Positions 36,520 to 45,650 of a DNA stretch of 64,000 nt are shown here, one piece after another. The notes beneath the pieces are model-generated. The model did no database searches, was not told where the DNA came from, and was given only the letters and a program-made list of their open reading frames with translations. Made by a program: the position numbers and the translations under genes. Numbering within the stretch: position 1 is the stretch's first letter; every line of letters begins with the position of its first letter. This stretch comes from Marisalimonas sp016777705 (GTDB lineage Bacteria > Pseudomonadota > Alphaproteobacteria > Puniceispirillales > Marisalimonadaceae), in the NCBI RefSeq assembly GCF_047717795.1, contig NZ_CP159808.1:186001-250000 (forward strand), in the 5' to 3' direction.

Positions 36520-37719
36520 TTGCAGAATATAGGCAGAAAAAAAGTAAGTAACATGGATATTTTATATTCATTTTTCTTACTTGGATTAACATCGTTTGGA
36601 GGTCCAGTTGCACATATTGGGTATTTTAGAAATGTTTTTGTTAAACAAAAAAAATGGTTAGATGAAAAAACATATATAGATTTTGTATCTTTATGTAATT
36701 TTTTACCTGGTCCCTCATCTAGTCAAGTAGGCATGTCTATTGGATATTATTTCAAAGGTTTTAAAGGTGCAGTATTAGCCTGGATTGGTTTTACCACACC
36801 TTCTGCATTAATTTTAATTGCATTTGCATACACTATTTTAAATTTTGAAAATTCAATTTCTTATGGAATTATTCAGGGATTAAAGGCAATAGTTGTTGTT
36901 ATTGTCTTTCAAGCAATACTCGGGATGAAGAAAAACTTGTTGAAAGATTATTATGGATATTTTTTAACAATTATAACTTCTATCCTTTTAATTCTGTTCC
37001 CTTCGTCATTAAATCAATTTTTATGTTTGATTATGAGTGGCATATTTGGAGTAATTTTCTATAAAGATCAAAATGAAATTAAGGAAAAAAAAATAAATTT
37101 GTCAAAGATTAATTTTCTTAATTATTCTGCTTTAATTTTGTTTTTTTCATTATTGATTTTTCTACCAGTAATAGAGGATTTTTTTGACTCTGATCTATTA
37201 AAAATAGCAAATAGTTTTTATAGAATTGGCTCTTTGGTTTTTGGCGGTGGGCATGTAGTTTTGCCGTTACTCCAAGAGGAATTTGTTACCTCAGGTATTA
37301 TTAAAGAACATGTTTTCTTAGCAGGTTACGGTGCATCTCAAGCTATACCTGGTCCATTATTTACGTTTTCTTCTTATTTAGGGATGTTTTTAAAAAGTGG
37401 CATTAATAAAATACTATTAAGTATATTTTGTTTATTTTTCATTTTTCTTCCATCTTTTTTGCTAGTCATAGGCACTTTGCCATTCTGGCAAAAGTTAAGG
37501 GAAGTTAATCTGTTCAGTAGGTTCTTAAAAGGGGTAAATGCTAGTGTTATAGGTTTGTTAGTTGCTGTTTTATATGATCCAATAATATTATCTTCTTTAA
37601 AAAACTTGAATGATGTTACTTTAGTCATCTTAGCATTTATAATTTTATTTTTTACGAAAACGCCTCAATGGTTGGCAGTTTTAATATTGTCTGTTTCTGG
37701 TTGGGCTATAACATTATAA
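36520..37719 (+). CDS. chrA: Chromate transporter family (ChrA) protein
   Basis: 399-residue two-repeat CHR protein. The first half has TSFGGPVAHIGYFRNVFV (about 23-40) and LCNFLPGPSSSQVGM; the second half has VFGGGHVVLPLLQEEFV (about 242-258) and ASQAIPGPLFTFSSYLG. ChrA pumps chromate (and probably other oxyanions) out of the cell. Start at TTG 36520 with AGGA nine bases upstream; ATG 36553 is the alternative. Confidence 0.9.
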   Translation: MQNIGRKKVSNMDILYSFFLLGLTSFGGPVAHIGYFRNVFVKQKKWLDEKTYIDFVSLCNFLPGPSSSQVGMSIGYYFKGFKGAVLAWIGFTTPSALILIAFAYTILNFENSISYGIIQGLKAIVVVIVFQAILGMKKNLLKDYYGYFLTIITSILLILFPSSLNQFLCLIMSGIFGVIFYKDQNEIKEKKINLSKINFLNYSALILFFSLLIFLPVIEDFFDSDLLKIANSFYRIGSLVFGGGHVVLPLLQEEFVTSGIIKEHVFLAGYGASQAIPGPLFTFSSYLGMFLKSGINKILLSIFCLFFIFLPSFLLVIGTLPFWQKLREVNLFSRFLKGVNASVIGLLVAVLYDPIILSSLKNLNDVTLVILAFIILFFTKTPQWLAVLILSVSGWAITL

Positions 37720-37725
37720 CTATTT

Positions 37726-38217
37726 TTAATCTTCAACTTGAATAATCTTATCACCTTTCTTAATTATACCACCTCTTTCCACTGAACAGTTCAGACCTGA
37801 TCTGTTATAGAGTGGTAAAACAAGAGGCTTTTGCAAGAGATCTGCTAAATATTTGCATGGGAAATTTAATCTTCCGCCTTTTAAAATAACTTCTCCTATT
37901 TGGAATTTTTTACCTACTAAATAATTAAGTGGAACCCCTGATGTTGTGAGGTTTCTTCTATGCTCTACTGGTTTTAAAATTATTTGTTTGTCTTGAAGAG
38001 GTGGTTGATTAGAAGCTAGTGCCTCTAACACTTCATTTTCAATAAGGGTAACATCTCTTATGTCAGGGATTTTTGAGTATGTTCCATTTTCATTATAATA
38101 CCGGTCATTAACAATACCCTTACCCGCAACTAATTCAGCCTCATTTAATTCAACCATATTTGCCGTAGCGATAGGAGCTATGTGAATATGTAGTAAATAA
38201 CCACTTTCCCAGCGCAT
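37726..38217 (-). CDS. MOSC-domain protein
   Basis: 163-residue MOSC (molybdenum cofactor sulfurase C-terminal) domain. VAGKGIVNDRYY (about 31-42), RRNLTTSGVPLNYLVGKKFQIGEV (split: RRNLTTSGVPLN, KKFQIGEV) and the conserved Cys in FPCKYLADLL (about 119-128) are typical; the end GGIIKKGDKI is usual too. It likely carries sulfur for metal-sulfur clusters or molybdenum cofactor. Monocistronic. Confidence 0.87.
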   Translation of the reverse strand: MRWESGYLLHIHIAPIATANMVELNEAELVAGKGIVNDRYYNENGTYSKIPDIRDVTLIENEVLEALASNQPPLQDKQIILKPVEHRRNLTTSGVPLNYLVGKKFQIGEVILKGGRLNFPCKYLADLLQKPLVLPLYNRSGLNCSVERGGIIKKGDKIIQVED

Positions 38218-38345
38218 TATTTATACCTTCCATAATGAAAAAATAAATAAAGCTTAAATTATTTTAAATCATTGTAAAATATTTTTTGACAAAAACTACA
38301 AATCATATAATAGGAAGGAAATTAAACATTTTGTGGGTTAAAATC

Positions 38346-38753
38346 ATGGAAGATAAAAATGTAACTTTAGTTTCAGATCAGAGTAACGAGACCAATCCTA
38401 ACCTTACTGGTAGTACTATGACAAAAGCTGGAAGATTAGCTATGGAGCTATCTCATGAAAAGAAAAGATTAAAGCAAGAATTAGAAGAACTTCAAACTGA
38501 ATATGATGAAATTAAACCTACTACTCCTACTGGAACGACCGATTGGTATGTAAAATGGCTTTCAATGCTACTAGCAGTTGCAGGTATTTTCCTCATTAGT
38601 GCTTCATTAACACTATATGGACAGATTGCCTATGTGGTTAGTTGTGTTGGCTGGATATATGTTGGAATGCAATGGGGTGATAGAGCAATAATGATTGGAT
38701 CTGCAGTAAGTTGTACAGCTATAGCAATGAACCTGGTTAATACATTTTCTTAA
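38346..38753 (+). CDS. Small membrane protein with N-terminal coiled coil
   Basis: About 135 residues, no recognised family. The N-terminal half is charged, with a heptad-like helix (LSHEKKRLKQELEELQTEY, about 33-51); two or three hydrophobic helices follow (about 68-90, 92-110 and 115-130). The frame is open from TTG 38286; an AGGAAGG at 38312-38318 could serve TTG 38331, but ATG 38346 begins the conserved-looking acidic leader. Could be a phage- or storage-granule-like membrane protein; function unknown. Confidence 0.7.
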   Translation: MEDKNVTLVSDQSNETNPNLTGSTMTKAGRLAMELSHEKKRLKQELEELQTEYDEIKPTTPTGTTDWYVKWLSMLLAVAGIFLISASLTLYGQIAYVVSCVGWIYVGMQWGDRAIMIGSAVSCTAIAMNLVNTFS

Positions 38754-38755
38754 AA

Positions 38756-38959
38756 TTATTTACCTGATTTTCTTTTAAATATAAAGCTTCTTAAAGAATA
38801 TTGATTTTTTTCATTATTCTTTAATAGATAACTTGCTACTAACAAACCAAACATTAATGTTATTATTGAAGTGGCATACCAATTGAGTTCAGTATTTTTA
38901 ATTAAGTATGACAAGCAGAAAGGCAATAATAAACATAAAATTAATATAAAAAATTTCAT
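38756..38959 (-). CDS. Small two-helix membrane protein
   Basis: 67 residues with two hydrophobic segments (about 2-18 and 29-47) and a basic tail (RSFIFKRKSGK). Convergent with the preceding gene by two bases. No family recognised. Confidence 0.55.
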   Translation of the reverse strand: MKFFILILCLLLPFCLSYLIKNTELNWYATSIITLMFGLLVASYLLKNNEKNQYSLRSFIFKRKSGK

Positions 38960-39001
38960 GATTTTATTTTAATTCTATTGTTTTATTAAACAACTTATTA
39001 A

Positions 39002-39529
39002 TTAAATTGTTGAACTACACTTAAATATATCAGCAGTTACACTTGATAAAAGATTAGTCTCTTTAATAAGTGTATTAATTACATCATGACTATTTTTCTT
39101 TTCAGTTCTATGATTAGTAAATGTAACCTCTTTGTTCTCATTTAAATCTTGTATGCCAATAGCATTACCGCCCATAGTTTGTGCTCTTTTTTTAAGTTCA
39201 TACATAAGCTCGTCATAACTCAGACTGCCACCTACTTTTACTCTAATAATACTAATACAATCTGCATTTCCCTTAAGAAATTTAGTTGAAGAAAAATTTA
39301 TATTTTTAAAGGTATTTTGGTCAAATGTTTTAATTTTGTTAGGTTCTGTGTTGGGTTTAATTAAACTTGTTAGTTTCTGATCTGATATAGTTTCAGTATT
39401 ACCTGAGATACTTTGAGTCTCACTAGGATTTAATACAATGCTTTGACCATATCTTGACATGTAAGAAGATCCTTGATGGCAACTGGATAATAAAAGTATA
39501 AAAATTATTGATTGTATTACTCTGACCAT
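39002..39529 (-). CDS. Predicted lipoprotein, DUF4156/RcsF-like
   Basis: 175-residue exported protein with a short hydrophobic signal and a lipobox LLSSC (Cys about 17). The C-terminal half contains LKKRAQTMGGNAIGIQDL (about 112-129), which resembles the alpha/beta domain of RcsF/DUF4156 lipoproteins. The two cysteines at about 89 and 171 (ADCISII and FKCSS) could form the usual disulfide. Probably sits in the outer membrane; role unknown. Confidence 0.65.
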   Translation of the reverse strand: MVRVIQSIIFILLLSSCHQGSSYMSRYGQSIVLNPSETQSISGNTETISDQKLTSLIKPNTEPNKIKTFDQNTFKNINFSSTKFLKGNADCISIIRVKVGGSLSYDELMYELKKRAQTMGGNAIGIQDLNENKEVTFTNHRTEKKNSHDVINTLIKETNLLSSVTADIFKCSSTI

Positions 39530-39639
39530 TCTTATGCCCTCAAATTAATTACTATATTTACTTACGTCTTATATCCCAATATATTTAACAAAATAAGATT
39601 ATATACGTAAATCAACTAATTACATAAGTAGGATTTTAT

Positions 39640-40005
39640 ATGAAGGTTATAAGGTGGATATTAGGAAGGTTAATTATTCTTTTAGATTTTATTTTTTCTC
39701 CTAAACCAATATTGAGGGATAAAACGTCTCAAGATTTAGTAAATACAATTACAAATCGTTATAAATTATACCAATATTATGCTTGTCCATTTTGTGTAAA
39801 AGTTAGACGTTTCTTAAGAAAGGAATCTATTAACATTGAATTTATTGATGCTAAAGATGAGTTTCATAAAAAGGATTTAACCCAAAATGGTGGAATGCTT
39901 AAAGTTCCTTGTTTAAGGGTGGGATCAAAAAAAAATCAAGTTAAATGGATATATGAATCTAATGAAATAATTAATTTTATTTCTAAAGAAATAAAAAGTA
40001 TATAA
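39640..40005 (+). CDS. Glutaredoxin-like protein
   Basis: 121 residues. A hydrophobic N-terminal stretch (about 2-20) may anchor it in the membrane. The thioredoxin-fold core has a CPFC redox pair (YYACPFCVKVRRFLRK, about 46-61) and the glutathione-binding LKVPCLRVG near 88-96 followed by WIYESNEIINFI. It most resembles GST N-terminal/glutaredoxin proteins. An AGTAGGA RBS lies upstream. Role in thiol redox is inferred. Confidence 0.8.
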   Translation: MKVIRWILGRLIILLDFIFSPKPILRDKTSQDLVNTITNRYKLYQYYACPFCVKVRRFLRKESINIEFIDAKDEFHKKDLTQNGGMLKVPCLRVGSKKNQVKWIYESNEIINFISKEIKSI

Positions 40006-40006
40006 G

Positions 40007-40351
40007 TTAATTTTTACATTTAAAGTTGCTTACAAAAAAATTACCTACTACTTTATTAGCTTCAAAGCTCATGAGTTGAGCGTTATCAATAATAAAATTA
40101 ATAATAGATAATCTAATATTTTTAATAGATATATTCTCAGGAATACATATATTTGTGTTTTCTTTTTTTAAACTATAAATGACATCGTTTACAGCTATTA
40201 TGTAGCCATCACAAATGCCTTGCTCGTACAAATTTTCACTCTTACAATAAGTCATAAATTGAGCTGTAGTAAAAAACAGATTATTTGAAGCTGCATTTGT
40301 TTTAGTTGAAATAAAAAACATTAATAATAATATGCTAAATTTTTTTACCAT
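40007..40351 (-). CDS. Rap1a/Tai-family secreted protein
   Basis: 114 residues with a signal peptide (cleavage after TNA, about residue 20). Four cysteines fall in the Rap1a pattern: FMTYCKSE, GICDGYIIAV, NICIPENIS and FKC at the end. Rap1a was first described as an immunity protein to a type VI secretion effector, but the family is broad. Its start overlaps the stop of the adhesin gene by seven bases, so the two are co-transcribed. Assignment is from the cysteine/GY/CxP pattern only. Confidence 0.65.
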   Translation of the reverse strand: MVKKFSILLLMFFISTKTNAASNNLFFTTAQFMTYCKSENLYEQGICDGYIIAVNDVIYSLKKENTNICIPENISIKNIRLSIINFIIDNAQLMSFEANKVVGNFFVSNFKCKN

Positions 40352-41601
40352 GACATACCTAACGAAAATTTTCCCATACTATAATCTCCAGAAACAGCGC
40401 TGCCTAAAGAAAAATCCATTGGCAAATGAAATCCATCATAAATTCCAACAAAGTTTAATCCAAAAGCAAATTCATTATTAGTAGATGCGCTACTCAAGTT
40501 AAGAGAATGCTTGTTGCCATATAATGGTAATCTTGTGTCAAGCGCAGTTGCCATAAGACTTACTCTATCTGCGTATCTTCTTGTCGCGGCATGGTTGGCA
40601 TCAGTGGGCTCTTGTATTATAAGGTCTCCCATAATGGTTGTTGTATCTGTGGCATTTTTTCCAATTTGCACATGACCTGTTGACGAAGCCATTATATCTT
40701 TTCCATATGTAGACGAATCGTAAAAAAGCATAGAATTAGTTCCAATATGAACTATGTCATTGGCTGTGTCTTTGTATAAAAATCCTTCACCGTTACTGTC
40801 TATAAATGTATTAGCTTGAATAGTATTGGCAGTTAGTGTGTTGAAACCGCTAATATTACTCGTTCCATCGACTATTACAGCTTTCCCGGCAGTAACAGTC
40901 CCAGGGGTCACGTCATCAATTGTCTCTAATTCACTTTCTACAATATTTGCGTTACCAATTATCAAAGAACCATTAGCAGTAATATCACCTGTGCTTGTAA
41001 TGTTACCAGAATTTATAGTGCCTAGGCCTGAGACATTTCCATTTGTATCAAATGTATAGTTGCCGTCAGAGAATGAACCAGTTATTACCAAATTATCATT
41101 AATTGAAACGGTATTACTAGAAAAGTCACCATAAATTAATGGTGTATTAGTTTTGCTGTTATCAATATATAGTTTATTAGAAACATTGCCGGACGCAGGT
41201 CCAGCTTCATAACCAACAAATACATTTCCAGAACCCGTTACATTAGTAGCGCCAGCTTTGTAGCCAATTGCTGTATTATTATTTCCATCAGTAAGCGCAA
41301 CAAGACTGTCTGATCCTACAGCTGTATTATAACTTCCTGTATTAATCAATCTTCCTGCTTCATAACCTACAATAGTATTGGCGTCTCCAGTTGTAATTTC
41401 TGTTCCCATTGCGTGATAACCATGAGCAGTATTAAAATTTGCTTGCCCTGTTGTTATGTCAGGAAAAACATCCCCACCTCCTGCGCCACTATCAGATCCA
41501 CAATTATCAGTTTCAGCACAAGTGGCATAAGCTGAAAAGTCAGTCATAATACTCATAGTCAAATAAATGATAACTAATATTTTAAGTGTAATTAAAGCCA
41601 T
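40345..41601 (-). CDS. YadA-like head-repeat surface protein (trimeric autotransporter-like)
   Basis: 418 residues. A signal peptide (about 1-26, ending SAYA) is followed by repeats of the YadA-head type with the N-T-A-x-G-x-x-A-G period (NTAVGSDSL, NTAIGYKAG, NVFVGYEAG; about 55-130). A Gly/Asn/Thr-rich stalk of short repeats follows. The C-terminal about 75 residues show alternating polar/hydrophobic strands ending FSLGMSW, as in an outer-membrane anchor. Phage-tail-fibre-like head domains are the alternative. Overlaps the Rap1a gene downstream. Confidence 0.75.
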   Translation of the reverse strand: MALITLKILVIIYLTMSIMTDFSAYATCAETDNCGSDSGAGGGDVFPDITTGQANFNTAHGYHAMGTEITTGDANTIVGYEAGRLINTGSYNTAVGSDSLVALTDGNNNTAIGYKAGATNVTGSGNVFVGYEAGPASGNVSNKLYIDNSKTNTPLIYGDFSSNTVSINDNLVITGSFSDGNYTFDTNGNVSGLGTINSGNITSTGDITANGSLIIGNANIVESELETIDDVTPGTVTAGKAVIVDGTSNISGFNTLTANTIQANTFIDSNGEGFLYKDTANDIVHIGTNSMLFYDSSTYGKDIMASSTGHVQIGKNATDTTTIMGDLIIQEPTDANHAATRRYADRVSLMATALDTRLPLYGNKHSLNLSSASTNNEFAFGLNFVGIYDGFHLPMDFSLGSAVSGDYSMGKFSLGMSW

Positions 41602-41637
41602 ACATATAATACGTCAGCAATAATATTTTGTTAAAGG

Positions 41638-42222
41638 TTATATTGTTACATAAACATCATATCTTATTATTTTGCCTAAAATTTGATGGGAGCAACCTTT
41701 AATGTTATCTAAAGTCTCTGCATATCTTGGTTGTTTAATAACAACTCTTTTTGAAGCATTATTTAATGCTACATTAATCAACTCAACGTGATCTGAATCT
41801 GAGCCTACAACCTCTCTTACTAATCTCATATCATTTTTAACTAAAGCTGATTTTTTTCTGTCTTTATACATAGTGTCAATTAATATAACCTCAGGCGCAA
41901 TATTAGGAAGAATATCTTTAGAATCTCCAAATAATAAATTCATCCTATTTACTATTTTACTTATTTCTCCACCATATAATTTTGCTTCTGAAATAGCAGC
42001 TTTCAGAAGATCATATATTTTTTCTGAACGTTCAATTAATGTTACATTTGCCCCAAGTGAAGCAAGGATAAAAGCATCATATCCTAACCCAGCAGTTGCA
42101 TCTATAATGGTTCTATTTTTATTAAATTTGAACCCAACTGCTTTTGCTAAATTCTGACCTCGACCTTTTCCATATTTTAATCTATGTAAAATTGGACCTT
42201 CAATAAAAGAACATTTAAGCAT
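41638..42222 (-). CDS. rsmJ: 16S rRNA m2G1516 methyltransferase-like (RsmJ family)
   Basis: 194-residue SAM-dependent methyltransferase. IIDATAGLGYDAFILASLGA (about 38-57) followed by VTLIERSEKIYDLLKAAI is the RsmJ signature, and VILIDTMYKDRKKSALVK (about 115-132) is the motif-IV region (DPMYP in E. coli). It is shorter than E. coli RsmJ (about 250), lacking the N-terminal domain. Methylates G1516 of 16S rRNA if function is conserved. Confidence 0.8.
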   Translation of the reverse strand: MLKCSFIEGPILHRLKYGKGRGQNLAKAVGFKFNKNRTIIDATAGLGYDAFILASLGANVTLIERSEKIYDLLKAAISEAKLYGGEISKIVNRMNLLFGDSKDILPNIAPEVILIDTMYKDRKKSALVKNDMRLVREVVGSDSDHVELINVALNNASKRVVIKQPRYAETLDNIKGCSHQILGKIIRYDVYVTI

Positions 42223-42260
42223 TATTTTATTATAAATTTTAAATTCATTTTTTAGAATTT

Positions 42261-43148
42261 TTAATCTTTTTCAATTGGTAAATTTTCATCTATTGCCCAT
42301 TCACTTAAAGAGTTATCATAAATCATTATATCTTCAAAACCTAATTGATATAAAACAAAAGCCTCTAAAGATGCGGCAATTCCTCCCCCGCAGTAATTAA
42401 GAACTTTATGATTTTTAAATATATTTTTATCAAAAAATAATTTGGACAATTCTTTGATATTTTTAAATTTCCCATTTTTAGAATCTAGTAATTCATGAAA
42501 AGGAATATTTAAGCTATTTGGTATTCTTCCACGTCTTCCATATCTAGGGTTGTTTCCAGAATGAATATCTGAAGTTAATGAATTCAAAATTTTAGTGCCA
42601 TTATCATTTATAGCGTCTTTTACCATGTCTTTGTTAACAAAAATATCATCTCTAGGTAGAAATGTTAAATTAGATGCAGGAAATGAAAAATTTATATTTG
42701 AAGTAATAAAACCCAATCTTTCCCATTCATTAAATCCTCCATCTAGTATACTGACCTTATCAAAACCGACTGCACGTAGCATCCACCATAACCTAGCAGA
42801 CCATTGAGATCCATTTCTAGAATATAATATGATATGAAAAGGGTCACCCACGCCTAATTTTTCAAAACTATCTGCAAGTATATCTAGACTAGGTAATGTA
42901 AATCTATAAGGGCTTTCTTGATCAGATAATTGGTGTTGAAGGTCCAAAAAACTTGAATTTGGAATATGACTTAAGTCATATTTTTCTCTCCCGCTTTCAA
43001 CTATATAGGGAAGTGATGGATCTTCATCTCTATAATGAAGATAAGTAGTGCAATCATAAATTCTTATATCTGGATTATTTAAATTTTTGTTAAGCCATTC
43101 ACAGCTAACAATTGCGTCAGGGTATTTCCAAAAAATTTCATCGTTCAT
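42261..43148 (-). CDS. Sulfurtransferase with two rhodanese domains (SseA/TST type)
   Basis: 295 residues. The N-terminal rhodanese domain (about 10-145, catalytically inactive, as usual) has SRNGSQWSARLWWMLRAVGF. The C-terminal domain has the active-site cysteine in NYCGGGIAAS (about residue 252). The CGGGIAA loop is close to the CGSGVTA of mercaptopyruvate sulfurtransferases. The RYGRRGRIPNSLNIPF block is also conserved. Transfers sulfur from thiosulfate or 3-mercaptopyruvate. Confidence 0.9.
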   Translation of the reverse strand: MNDEIFWKYPDAIVSCEWLNKNLNNPDIRIYDCTTYLHYRDEDPSLPYIVESGREKYDLSHIPNSSFLDLQHQLSDQESPYRFTLPSLDILADSFEKLGVGDPFHIILYSRNGSQWSARLWWMLRAVGFDKVSILDGGFNEWERLGFITSNINFSFPASNLTFLPRDDIFVNKDMVKDAINDNGTKILNSLTSDIHSGNNPRYGRRGRIPNSLNIPFHELLDSKNGKFKNIKELSKLFFDKNIFKNHKVLNYCGGGIAASLEAFVLYQLGFEDIMIYDNSLSEWAIDENLPIEKD

Positions 43149-43187
43149 ATGATAATTCCTATTAAAAATAATTTAACATAATATATT

Positions 43188-44168
43188 TTATGGTTTAAGA
43201 AATATACTTCCTCCACCTTGTCTTGATTCTAACAAGTCATGAGCTAAATTAGCATCTTCAAGTTTGTAGGATCTTAACTTTGGAATAATAATTTTATTAT
43301 TTTCAAAAGCATTAAAAACAGAATCTGTCATTTTTTTATAAATAGTTGAATTTGAAATATAATCAAAAAGAATTGGTCTTGAAACAGTTAAAGATTTACT
43401 CGCTAGAGTAGACATTAATAATGGCTCAACTGGACCAGAAGATTGTCCAAAATTTACCAAATGGCCACAAGCACGAATGCTTTTTATGGAGTTTTCAAAA
43501 GTATCCTTCCCAACTGAATCAAAAACTTTATCAACACCCTTTCCATCAGTAATATCCATTATTTGAGAGATGAAATCTGGCTGGTCATAAATTAAAGTAT
43601 AATCACAACCATATGATTTTGCTAAAAGTGCTTTTTCTTTTGAACTGACACTTCCAATGACTAAGGCGCCAATAGACTTAGCCCATTGAGAAAAAATTTT
43701 GCCTACACCGCCTGTTACAGCGGTAATTAAGATGATGTCATTTGCCTTTACATTAGTTACCTCTTCCATAAGCATTTGAACTGTTATAGCTCTAGAAAAG
43801 TTTGTTGCTATTAACTCAGCTGAAATATTTTTAGGTATTTTTATTGCAATTTTATGATCTAAGTTTCTATGACTTGTGTATGCCCCATAGTTTTTAGTAA
43901 TATATCCAACTTTGTCACCTGGTTTAAAATTAGTTACTTTTTTACCAACTTCTTCAACAATACCTGCCGCTTCTAAGCCAGGAATACCGGGCAAACTTAA
44001 AGTTTTATAAAGTCCTGATCTAACATAAACATCATGAAAATGAACGCCAATTGCAGTCTGTTTTATTGATATTTCATTTTCTTGTGGTTTTTGAACTTTA
44101 ATATCTTCTAATTTTAAAACTTCTGATTTTCCGTATTCTTTTAATATAATTGCTTTAGCCAATTTCAC
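43188..44168 (-). CDS. NADPH:quinone oxidoreductase (Qor type)
   Basis: 326-residue zinc-free MDR enzyme. The signatures are PGLEAAGIVEEVG (about 63-75), the cofactor motif ITAVTGGVGKIFSQWAKSIGA (about 148-168; AAxGGVG type), and DKVFDSVGKDTF. It lacks the structural-zinc cysteines. It reduces quinones with NADPH. A clear -10/-35 is not evident in the AT-rich upstream DNA. Confidence 0.9.
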   Translation of the reverse strand: MKLAKAIILKEYGKSEVLKLEDIKVQKPQENEISIKQTAIGVHFHDVYVRSGLYKTLSLPGIPGLEAAGIVEEVGKKVTNFKPGDKVGYITKNYGAYTSHRNLDHKIAIKIPKNISAELIATNFSRAITVQMLMEEVTNVKANDIILITAVTGGVGKIFSQWAKSIGALVIGSVSSKEKALLAKSYGCDYTLIYDQPDFISQIMDITDGKGVDKVFDSVGKDTFENSIKSIRACGHLVNFGQSSGPVEPLLMSTLASKSLTVSRPILFDYISNSTIYKKMTDSVFNAFENNKIIIPKLRSYKLEDANLAHDLLESRQGGGSIFLKP

Positions 44169-44317
44169 CTCATTACAACTTTTTTAGATTTAAAACATTT
44201 CATAAATAGGACAAGTTATAAAGTACTAAATGTGTAGAAGTATAATATTAATGTAATTGATTTGTAGAAATAGATGATGAAATAGTATTATAATTAAAAA
44301 AATAAAGGAATTATTTT

Positions 44318-44614
44318 ATGTCAATTATTCGTATTACAGTTCGTACATTTCAAAATGAACAACATGCAGAAATGTTTATTGCAATGGCACAGAAAATTGA
44401 TGAAACCTCTAAGAAAGATGGTTTTAAAATTAATTTCACTATGATTCAAAATCAATCTTTAAAAAATCAAGTTACTAGTATTTGGCGGTATGACAATGAA
44501 AAGCACGTTAAAGACGTGCGTTCTTATCTATCAAAGCATAATTCTATTCCAAATTCTCTATCACCAAAAGAGGTGGTTTATACCGGAGAAATAGTAATAG
44601 ATTCTAATGAATAG
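44318..44614 (+). CDS. Conserved small protein, ferredoxin-like alpha/beta (dimeric barrel-like)
   Basis: 98 residues: beta-alpha-beta pattern (MSIIRITVRTF, then a helix with AEMFIAMAQKIDE, then strand INFTMIQ), resembling dimeric alpha/beta-barrel antibiotic-monooxygenase-like proteins, but no key residues can be checked. Four similar-sized proteins of the same style lie at 54.9-59.2 kb. RBS AAAGGAA precedes the ATG. Confidence 0.6.
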   Translation: MSIIRITVRTFQNEQHAEMFIAMAQKIDETSKKDGFKINFTMIQNQSLKNQVTSIWRYDNEKHVKDVRSYLSKHNSIPNSLSPKEVVYTGEIVIDSNE

Positions 44615-44639
44615 TTTTATAGATAATTTATAGTATCTT

Positions 44640-45023
44640 TTATAAGAAGCTGATACCCATCATAATCAAACAAATTAGTGAGACTGCCCACACTATAGTC
44701 CTTACGTAATCAATACCAAGGATGTAAATAGGAACATAAATAAAACGCATAGCCAGCCATAATGTAGCTAGGAATGAAATATCTATATCTTTGATTATTG
44801 ATAAAAGAGCTAAAGTAATAAAAATTGGAAGTGTTTGAAATAAATTTTTTAAAGCTCTTTGAGATCTATCAAAAAACAATGAACTTTCAGCTGCATCATC
44901 TCTAGAAGAAAATAAATATAAAAAATTTAACTTCTTTGTAATTAATAAATCAATGGTTACTGGAATAAAGATCTGCATTAAGATTAGTAACAATGTTAGT
45001 AATACAATTATTTCAATAGTCAT
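44640..45023 (-). CDS. MAPEG-family membrane protein
   Basis: About 127 residues with four hydrophobic helices. SSLFFDRSQRALKNLFQTLPIFI (split: RSQRALKNLFQTLP, about 53-66) carries the MAPEG ERxxxNxxE-like region, and LAMRFIYVPIYILGIDYVRT the third and fourth helices. MAPEG members are membrane glutathione/eicosanoid enzymes in animals; bacterial members are of unknown function. Start ATG 45023, with GGAGAG four bases upstream, is preferred to the longer TTG frame. Confidence 0.85.
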   Translation of the reverse strand: MTIEIIVLLTLLLILMQIFIPVTIDLLITKKLNFLYLFSSRDDAAESSLFFDRSQRALKNLFQTLPIFITLALLSIIKDIDISFLATLWLAMRFIYVPIYILGIDYVRTIVWAVSLICLIMMGISFL

Positions 45024-45057
45024 CAAACTCTCCAAATTTTTTATTTAATCAAGCTAA

Positions 45058-45225
45058 CTAAATTTTCCCTTTTTCAAAGCTTTTTAATTTTTCAACTAGA
45101 ATATTAATATATTCTTCTGATTCAAGTAATTTTTTCTTTAGAGTTTTATTTTGCTCTTCTAAAAAATAATTTTGTCTTCTCATCCACTCAGTATGTTCAA
45201 TTTCAGTTGGATATGTTCTTTTCAT
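45058..45225 (-). CDS. 55-residue coiled-coil protein
   Basis: Open frame of 55 codons starting MKRTYPTEIEHTEW, followed by a heptad-rich helix (YFLEEQNKTLKKKLLESEEY, about 20-39). A strong RBS GAGGAAG lies five bases before the ATG. Too short for automated calling but well supported by the RBS and a regular coiled coil. Partner and role unknown. Confidence 0.6.
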   Translation of the reverse strand: MKRTYPTEIEHTEWMRRQNYFLEEQNKTLKKKLLESEEYINILVEKLKSFEKGKI

Positions 45226-45321
45226 TTAATTCTTCCTCAAATTTTATTTTTTTTAATTACTTGAAATATTAAAAAATAAATTACAAATCTTTTTAAGTTA
45301 ATTTTAACTTAGATACTTAAG

Positions 45322-45489
45322 TCATTGTTCTTCGGAAGAAGGATCTTTTGTAAGATAAATACCAAAGCAAAAACCACCAATTGCTAAAAAATTTAAAACA
45401 AAATTAGGTTCTGCTAGATCTGCAGCCCTTAATATGCCCCACAGTATGGAAACTCCAACAATAGTCCATCCTAGTAATTGTTTTTTCAT
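45322..45489 (-). CDS. 55-residue two-helix membrane protein
   Basis: Open frame of 55 codons: MKKQLLGWTIVGVSILWGIL forms helix 1, and FVLNFLAIGGFCFGIYL forms helix 2, with an acidic C-terminus (SSEEQ). The hydrophobic profile is coherent and codon use matches the neighbours, but no clear RBS is seen. Part of a run of small genes between 44.3 and 45.5 kb. Confidence 0.5.
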   Translation of the reverse strand: MKKQLLGWTIVGVSILWGILRAADLAEPNFVLNFLAIGGFCFGIYLTKDPSSEEQ

Positions 45490-45650
45490 GATTTAGACCA
45501 AAAAAGTAGTTGATAATGAATTCAACTATATATTTTAAATAAAACATCTCAAGCAATAATAGATACTTCTAGTATGTTTACATTATGCTAAATTATATAG
45601 TATAAATTTATTAAGTATTTCATTAGCCATAGATTTTTTTACTGATTATT

